Made by a program: the position numbers and the translations under genes | The notes under the pieces: model-generated | Told to the model about the DNA's origin: nothing | The model's database searches: none | Seen by the model: the letters and a program-made list of their open reading frames with translations, nothing else | Shown here: piece after piece, positions 5,098 to 8,084 of the stretch | How the letters are laid out: the number at the start of each line of letters is the position of its first letter | How positions within the stretch are numbered: position 1 is the first letter of the stretch | Source of the DNA: an uncultured Clostridia bacterium | GTDB taxonomy: Bacteria; Bacillota; Clostridia; Christensenellales; Pumilibacteraceae | Assembly: GCA_947627075.1 (NCBI GenBank) | Contig: CANQUR010000071.1 | Span: forward strand, 1-8,084 | Direction of reading: 5' to 3' | DNA length: 8,084 bases

Positions 5098-5934
5098 GTG
5101 ACGATCTGCAAAAAATGCCCGCGAGGGTGCGATACGGATAAAGCTCGTTTTTGCGGCATGGACGAGTTGAAGGTAGCGCGCGTTATGCCGCACTATTATG
5201 AGGAGCCCGTTATAAGCGGAAAAAACGGTAGCGGTGCAATCTTTTTTTCGGGTTGCAATCTTCGTTGCTGTTATTGTCAAAATATGCCTATAAGCCGTGG
5301 GCAAAAAGGCGAATTTTACACCAAAGAGCGACTTGAAAACGAAATTTTACGACTTCAAGATAGCGGTGTGCACAATATCAACCTTGTGACCGCCGCGCAC
5401 TTTATTACCGAAGTCGCCGAGGTCTTGCAAAAGGTCAGACAAAAGCTCAAAATACCCGTAGTGTACAACAGCAGTGGTTACGAGGGAGATATATCCGTTC
5501 TTGACGGGCTTATAGACGTTTATTTGCCCGATTTTAAGTATATGGGTAGCGAAATCGCCGCAAAATATTCCGCTGCACCCGACTATCCCGAGGTGGCGAA
5601 GCGAGTTATACGCCGAATGATCGAGCAGACAGGCGAGGTCGTGATCGAAAACGGTCTTATAAAGAGGGGCGTCATTATACGGCACCTCGTTTTGCCCGGG
5701 CATCGTGACGACAGCATAAGGATAGTCGAATACATTGCGGAGCATTTTCCTTTAGCTTACGTCAGTATAATGAGTCAATATACGCCCGAATTCAACGTGG
5801 GACCGCATGAGCTCGATCGCAAGGTGACAAGCTTCGAATACAACAGCGTGGTAGATCGGGCCGCGGAGTTGGGACTAAAAGGCTTTATGCAAGAGAGAAG
5901 TTCGGCAAGTAAAATTTACACTCCGGAATTTTAA
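5098..5934 (+). CDS. PflX-like radical SAM protein
   Basis: This 278-aa protein belongs to the radical SAM superfamily. The SAM-cluster motif CNLRCCYC supplies C53, C57 and C60 (CxxxCxxC), preceded by SGAIFFSG. The N-terminal CKKCPRGC with a later RFCG (C4, C7, C11, C19) and the EEPVISG block match the PflX group (COG1313, annotated as putative pyruvate formate-lyase activating enzyme-like). The four N-terminal Cys could bind another metal or Fe-S centre. It should act in the cytoplasm by making a 5'-deoxyadenosyl radical; the target is unknown for this group. No pyruvate formate-lyase or other glycyl-radical enzyme is next to it. The start is GTG at 5098 with GGAGG at 5087-5091. It converges on the antiporter gene with no clear terminator between them. 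Confidence 0.9.
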   Translation: MTICKKCPRGCDTDKARFCGMDELKVARVMPHYYEEPVISGKNGSGAIFFSGCNLRCCYCQNMPISRGQKGEFYTKERLENEILRLQDSGVHNINLVTAAHFITEVAEVLQKVRQKLKIPVVYNSSGYEGDISVLDGLIDVYLPDFKYMGSEIAAKYSAAPDYPEVAKRVIRRMIEQTGEVVIENGLIKRGVIIRHLVLPGHRDDSIRIVEYIAEHFPLAYVSIMSQYTPEFNVGPHELDRKVTSFEYNSVVDRAAELGLKGFMQERSSASKIYTPEF

Positions 5935-6017
5935 TAAATAAGGTCGTACGAAAAATAAGGTCAAATAGGGAGCAAAGCTATTATTTGGGGAGCAAGGGCG
6001 GTTGAGTATCTCTCCGA
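5935..6017. other. Convergent spacer with short direct repeats, no clear terminator
   Basis: AAATAAGGTC occurs at 5936-5945 and 5953-5962 (17-bp period). GGGAGCAA occurs at 5968-5975 and 5988-5995 (20-bp period). The only hairpin seen is a 5-bp AATAG/CTATT pair at about 5965-5982 with no T-run. Transcripts of the radical SAM and antiporter genes may therefore overlap at their 3' ends. Confidence 0.4.
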
Positions 6018-7520
6018 TTATTTTGTTTTGGCTTTTACAGACGCTTGCAATGAATGCATTTTATGCACTTGTATGCGTTTTTTGACTTTCAATATCGCTA
6101 TAAGCCCAACAAAAAGCACGGAAACTGCGATCCAACCGATCCAGATCCTTTGCGTTATGCCCGATATCAAAAAGCCGACAAAGGAGATCGCGGCTATTAT
6201 CATAGCGTTCGGCAACTGCGCCTTGATAAACGGCATATGCTCGCATTGACAAACGCTTGACGCAAGGAGCGTCGAATCGGATATCGGCGACACTTGATTG
6301 CCGAACACCGAACCGGAAAGCACTGCGGCTATGCACAGGATCTGAAGAATGGAAAACGCGTCGAACATGGATACGGCGAGAGGCACGAGCATTCCGAATG
6401 TTCCCCAAGCCGTCCCCGTGGAAAAGGCGGTCACCATAGCCACTGCAAAGAGGATCGCGGGTAGCAACGAGCGTGCGCTTCCTGCCCCTTGAGCGAGTTC
6501 GCGTATAAACGACGCGATCTCCAACCTTTCGCAAACGCCGGTAAGAGTCCAAGCGAAGACGAGTATCATCATTATTTCACCTACGGATCTGAATCCTTCG
6601 CCCATGCAAGTCGTAAATTCCTTGACGGACATTAGCTTACGCGGCAAGTAGAGCGCGAAACAGAGCAAAATGGTAAATGCGCCGCTCATCACGAGCGTTG
6701 TCTCGGACGTGAACGAAGTAAAAGTCATCAATGCTATACTCGAAAGCGCAAGCGTAGCTGTGGGCAAGACGAGATCTATAGCTCTGCCTTTGAGCTTTGT
6801 TGTTATCTCGGCTTGAAAAGGCTCGCTTCGATTCTTCATTCCGATGGGAGTAATATCGGATACAGGTGATAAAAACAGGAACGCAAGGGTGAGAATGGGA
6901 TAAAAATTGCAAAGTAGAGTTTCGAGATAAAGTTCGAACGGATCTCCCTGCAAAAGCCCTTCGCCGATGTTGCCCGTTATTGCGCTCGCCCAGCTCGAAA
7001 TGGGAACGAGAATGCATATCGACACGGACGCGCTTCCTATTATGTAGGCGAGCCTCGTGCGCGAGATTCCGTGCTTGTCGGCAATGGGGCGCATTATCGT
7101 TCCGACGGCGAGGCGATCGAAATAGTCGTCCATAAACAGCATACAACCCAGTCCGGTCGTGGCGAGTAGTGCGCTTTTTGTATTTTTTATACGGTGCATC
7201 AAGGCTTTGCCGAACGCCTCGATTCCGCCGGACTTGTTCATTAACGCGACGATAATACCGAGTTCGACTATAAATATAAGTACGCCCGCGTTGCCCAATC
7301 CAATCACCGCAATGTCATTGTCGATTATCGACAGGTCTGCGCCGACCTTGTCTGCCATTATCGAAAACAGCTCGCCAAATGCCGATATGGGGTTTCCTCC
7401 GCTTATTATCAGCACGCCCGTGAGCGATCCCAAGATCAATGCGACAAATACTTCTTTCGTTATGAGCGCCGCCAGCACGGCGACGATCGTAGGCACTATA
7501 GCCCAAAATGTTCCTTCCAT
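6018..7520 (-). CDS. NhaC-family Na+/H+ antiporter-like transporter
   Basis: This 500-aa integral membrane protein has about a dozen hydrophobic segments, starting at residues 5-40, with a basic cytoplasmic tail (478-500). Family landmarks are GCMLFMDDYFDRLAVGTIM (125-143), VPISSWASAI (172-181), FSTGTAWGTFGMLVP (366-380) and GSVFGNQVSPISDST (403-417), all typical of the NhaC (Na_H_antiporter) family. Members exchange Na+ for H+, but some transport amino or organic acids, so the substrate is open. The length is usual for the family and no truncation is seen. ATG 7520 is preceded by AAGGAGGT (7532-7525). The gene has its own TTGACA/TATACT promoter embedded in a large palindrome, implying regulation. 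It is divergent from a lipoprotein gene and convergent with the radical SAM gene. Confidence 0.92.
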   Translation of the reverse strand: MEGTFWAIVPTIVAVLAALITKEVFVALILGSLTGVLIISGGNPISAFGELFSIMADKVGADLSIIDNDIAVIGLGNAGVLIFIVELGIIVALMNKSGGIEAFGKALMHRIKNTKSALLATTGLGCMLFMDDYFDRLAVGTIMRPIADKHGISRTRLAYIIGSASVSICILVPISSWASAITGNIGEGLLQGDPFELYLETLLCNFYPILTLAFLFLSPVSDITPIGMKNRSEPFQAEITTKLKGRAIDLVLPTATLALSSIALMTFTSFTSETTLVMSGAFTILLCFALYLPRKLMSVKEFTTCMGEGFRSVGEIMMILVFAWTLTGVCERLEIASFIRELAQGAGSARSLLPAILFAVAMVTAFSTGTAWGTFGMLVPLAVSMFDAFSILQILCIAAVLSGSVFGNQVSPISDSTLLASSVCQCEHMPFIKAQLPNAMIIAAISFVGFLISGITQRIWIGWIAVSVLFVGLIAILKVKKRIQVHKMHSLQASVKAKTK

Positions 7521-7533
7521 ATCGACCTCCTTG

Positions 7534-7571
7534 ATATTTTATGCATAAAGTATACGATATGCATAAAATAT
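7534..7571. promoter_or_regulatory. Perfect inverted repeat bracketing the antiporter -10 box
   Basis: The arms ATATTTTATGCATA (7534-7547) and TATGCATAAAATAT (7558-7571) are exact reverse complements around a 10-bp centre. Each arm contains ATGCAT, and TTTATGCATAAA at 7538-7549 is itself palindromic. ATGCATAAA also recurs directly at 18-bp spacing (7541, 7559). The right arm fills most of the promoter spacer and the left arm covers the start region, so this looks like a two-site operator. The regulator is not encoded in the window. Confidence 0.65.
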
Positions 7572-7577
7572 TGTCAA
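7549..7577 (-). promoter_or_regulatory. Promoter of the NhaC-family gene
   Basis: On the minus strand, TTGACA (7577-7572), a 17-bp spacer and TATACT (7554-7549) form a near-consensus promoter. The predicted start near 7542 gives a leader of about 20 nt holding AAGGAGGT. Confidence 0.8.
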
Positions 7578-7683
7578 GCAAATTTCTATGGTGGAATAAA
7601 AAATTTTGCGTTACGGCTTTAGAGCTGCAAATGCGAAATTTGGAATTGACAAACGTGTGAGCACATTCTGCTCCAATTTTCAC

Positions 7684-7712
7684 TTGACATAGATGAAGTT
7701 TTATTATATAAT
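7684..7712 (+). promoter_or_regulatory. Perfect consensus promoter of the lipoprotein gene
   Basis: TTGACA (7684-7689), a 17-bp spacer and TATAAT (7707-7712) match the consensus fully. The leader of about 50 nt holds a small possible hairpin, TTGTAC/GTACAA (7729-7734 with 7746-7751), and ends in AAGGAGG. The spacer between the two divergent promoters (7578-7683) shows no gene. Confidence 0.85.
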
Positions 7713-7769
7713 ATATATCAACAATACATTGTACCTTAAAAGAGTGTACAAAAAACTCAAGGAGGCAAT

Positions 7770-8084
7770 ATGAAAACAAGGAAATTGTTTTTGACGCTAT
7801 TGATCGTGCTCGTTGCGGCAGTGGCTGCGATCTCCGTTGCTTGTAACAAAGAAAAAGGCGACGAGGGACCCGAGACAGGCGCATATTATTGCGTATCGGA
7901 CGAGGATCAATATACGCTTGTGCTTCATAACGTAGACGAATTTACGTTTGTGACGGCAAAGCGAACGATGTCGGGTACATATTCGATAAGCGAAGGCGAT
8001 ATAGCTTTTACATTCGATTCCGGATATGACGGCGAGGCTATCTCGGACGCGAAATACGCCACCACATACATAACGCTCACATAC
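7770..8084 (+). CDS. Lipoprotein, N-terminal part (runs off the window)
   Basis: The first 105 codons are present and the 3' end is beyond the window. Residues 1-24 are a signal peptide: basic MKTRK, a long Leu/Val/Ala core, then SVAC with C25 as the likely lipidated cysteine. The usual Leu/Val at -3 is Ser here, which is tolerated. The mature protein begins with an acidic linker (NKEKGDEGPETG), then about 70 residues of alternating beta-strand pattern: AYYCVSDEDQYTLVL, FTFVTAKRTMSGTYSISEG, DIAFTFDSG, TTYITLTY. This looks like one unit of a beta-rich, possibly repeated module. It should sit on the outer face of the cell membrane. ATG 7770 follows AGGAGG with ideal spacing. The function is unknown; a surface or substrate-binding role is likely. 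Confidence 0.85.
   Translation, partial: MKTRKLFLTLLIVLVAAVAAISVACNKEKGDEGPETGAYYCVSDEDQYTLVLHNVDEFTFVTAKRTMSGTYSISEGDIAFTFDSGYDGEAISDAKYATTYITLTY

Noticed and set aside
4804..5304. Minus-strand open frame of 166 codons
   Set aside because: It overlaps the ABC-F 5' end, both divergent promoters and the radical SAM cluster motif; no start signal.
7534..7571. ArgR (ARG box) identity for the antiporter operator
   Set aside because: The AT-rich TGCAT half-sites are only loosely similar; spacing and symmetry do not match the 18-bp ARG box pair well enough to name the regulator.
7645..7673. TTGACA at 7645-7650 as a second lipoprotein promoter
   Set aside because: The bases at the expected -10 position (around 7668-7673) are CTGCTC, with no TATAAT-like box.
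7315..7884. Minus-strand open frame of 189 codons
   Set aside because: It spans the lipoprotein start, two good promoters and the antiporter N terminus in another frame; a shadow.

Overview
The window looks like a chromosome segment from a moderately low-GC, Gram-positive anaerobe of the Clostridia type, probably an uncultured gut lineage. The evidence is a set of near-perfect sigma-A promoters (TTGACA/TATAAT with 17-18 bp spacing), strong AGGAGG ribosome binding sites, a PflX-like radical SAM protein, an NhaC-family antiporter and a Gram-positive-style lipoprotein. The lineage is inferred; no marker gene is present.

Left part (1-2450): the window opens in the 3' remnant of an IS3-family transposase on the minus strand. 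It is cut off abruptly at about 339, just after the last catalytic Glu block. A perfect 17-bp-arm inverted repeat follows, then two plus-strand genes with their own promoters: a HAD-superfamily phosphatase-like protein with a long C-terminal helical extension (539-1711), and an unrecognised 138-aa helical protein that appears to be an internal duplication (1863-2279). A terminator lies at 2409-2447.

Middle part (2450-3450): a small divergent switch. An XRE-family repressor (minus) faces a small membrane-anchored, PH-domain-like protein (plus). Two 20-bp operator-like palindromes lie between them. One sits exactly inside the -35/-10 spacer of the PH gene promoter, so the repressor probably controls both genes. 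A 19-bp-stem bidirectional terminator closes the unit.

Right part (3450-8084): an ABC-F ATPase (minus) whose promoter places transcription start almost on its ATG (predicted leaderless mRNA); a divergent PflX-like radical SAM protein (plus); an NhaC-family antiporter (minus) whose -10 box is bracketed by a perfect 14-bp-arm inverted repeat; and the start of a divergent lipoprotein gene (plus) running off the right edge.

The genes do not form one pathway. The left and middle parts (transposase scar, orphan genes, repressor switch) look like accessory DNA, while the right part carries more widely conserved functions. I found no CRISPR array, tRNA, rRNA or recognisable riboswitch. No intergenic stretch exceeds 300 bases. 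The best candidates for something undescribed are the repressor/PH-protein switch, the HAD protein with its C-terminal module, and the operator at the antiporter promoter.
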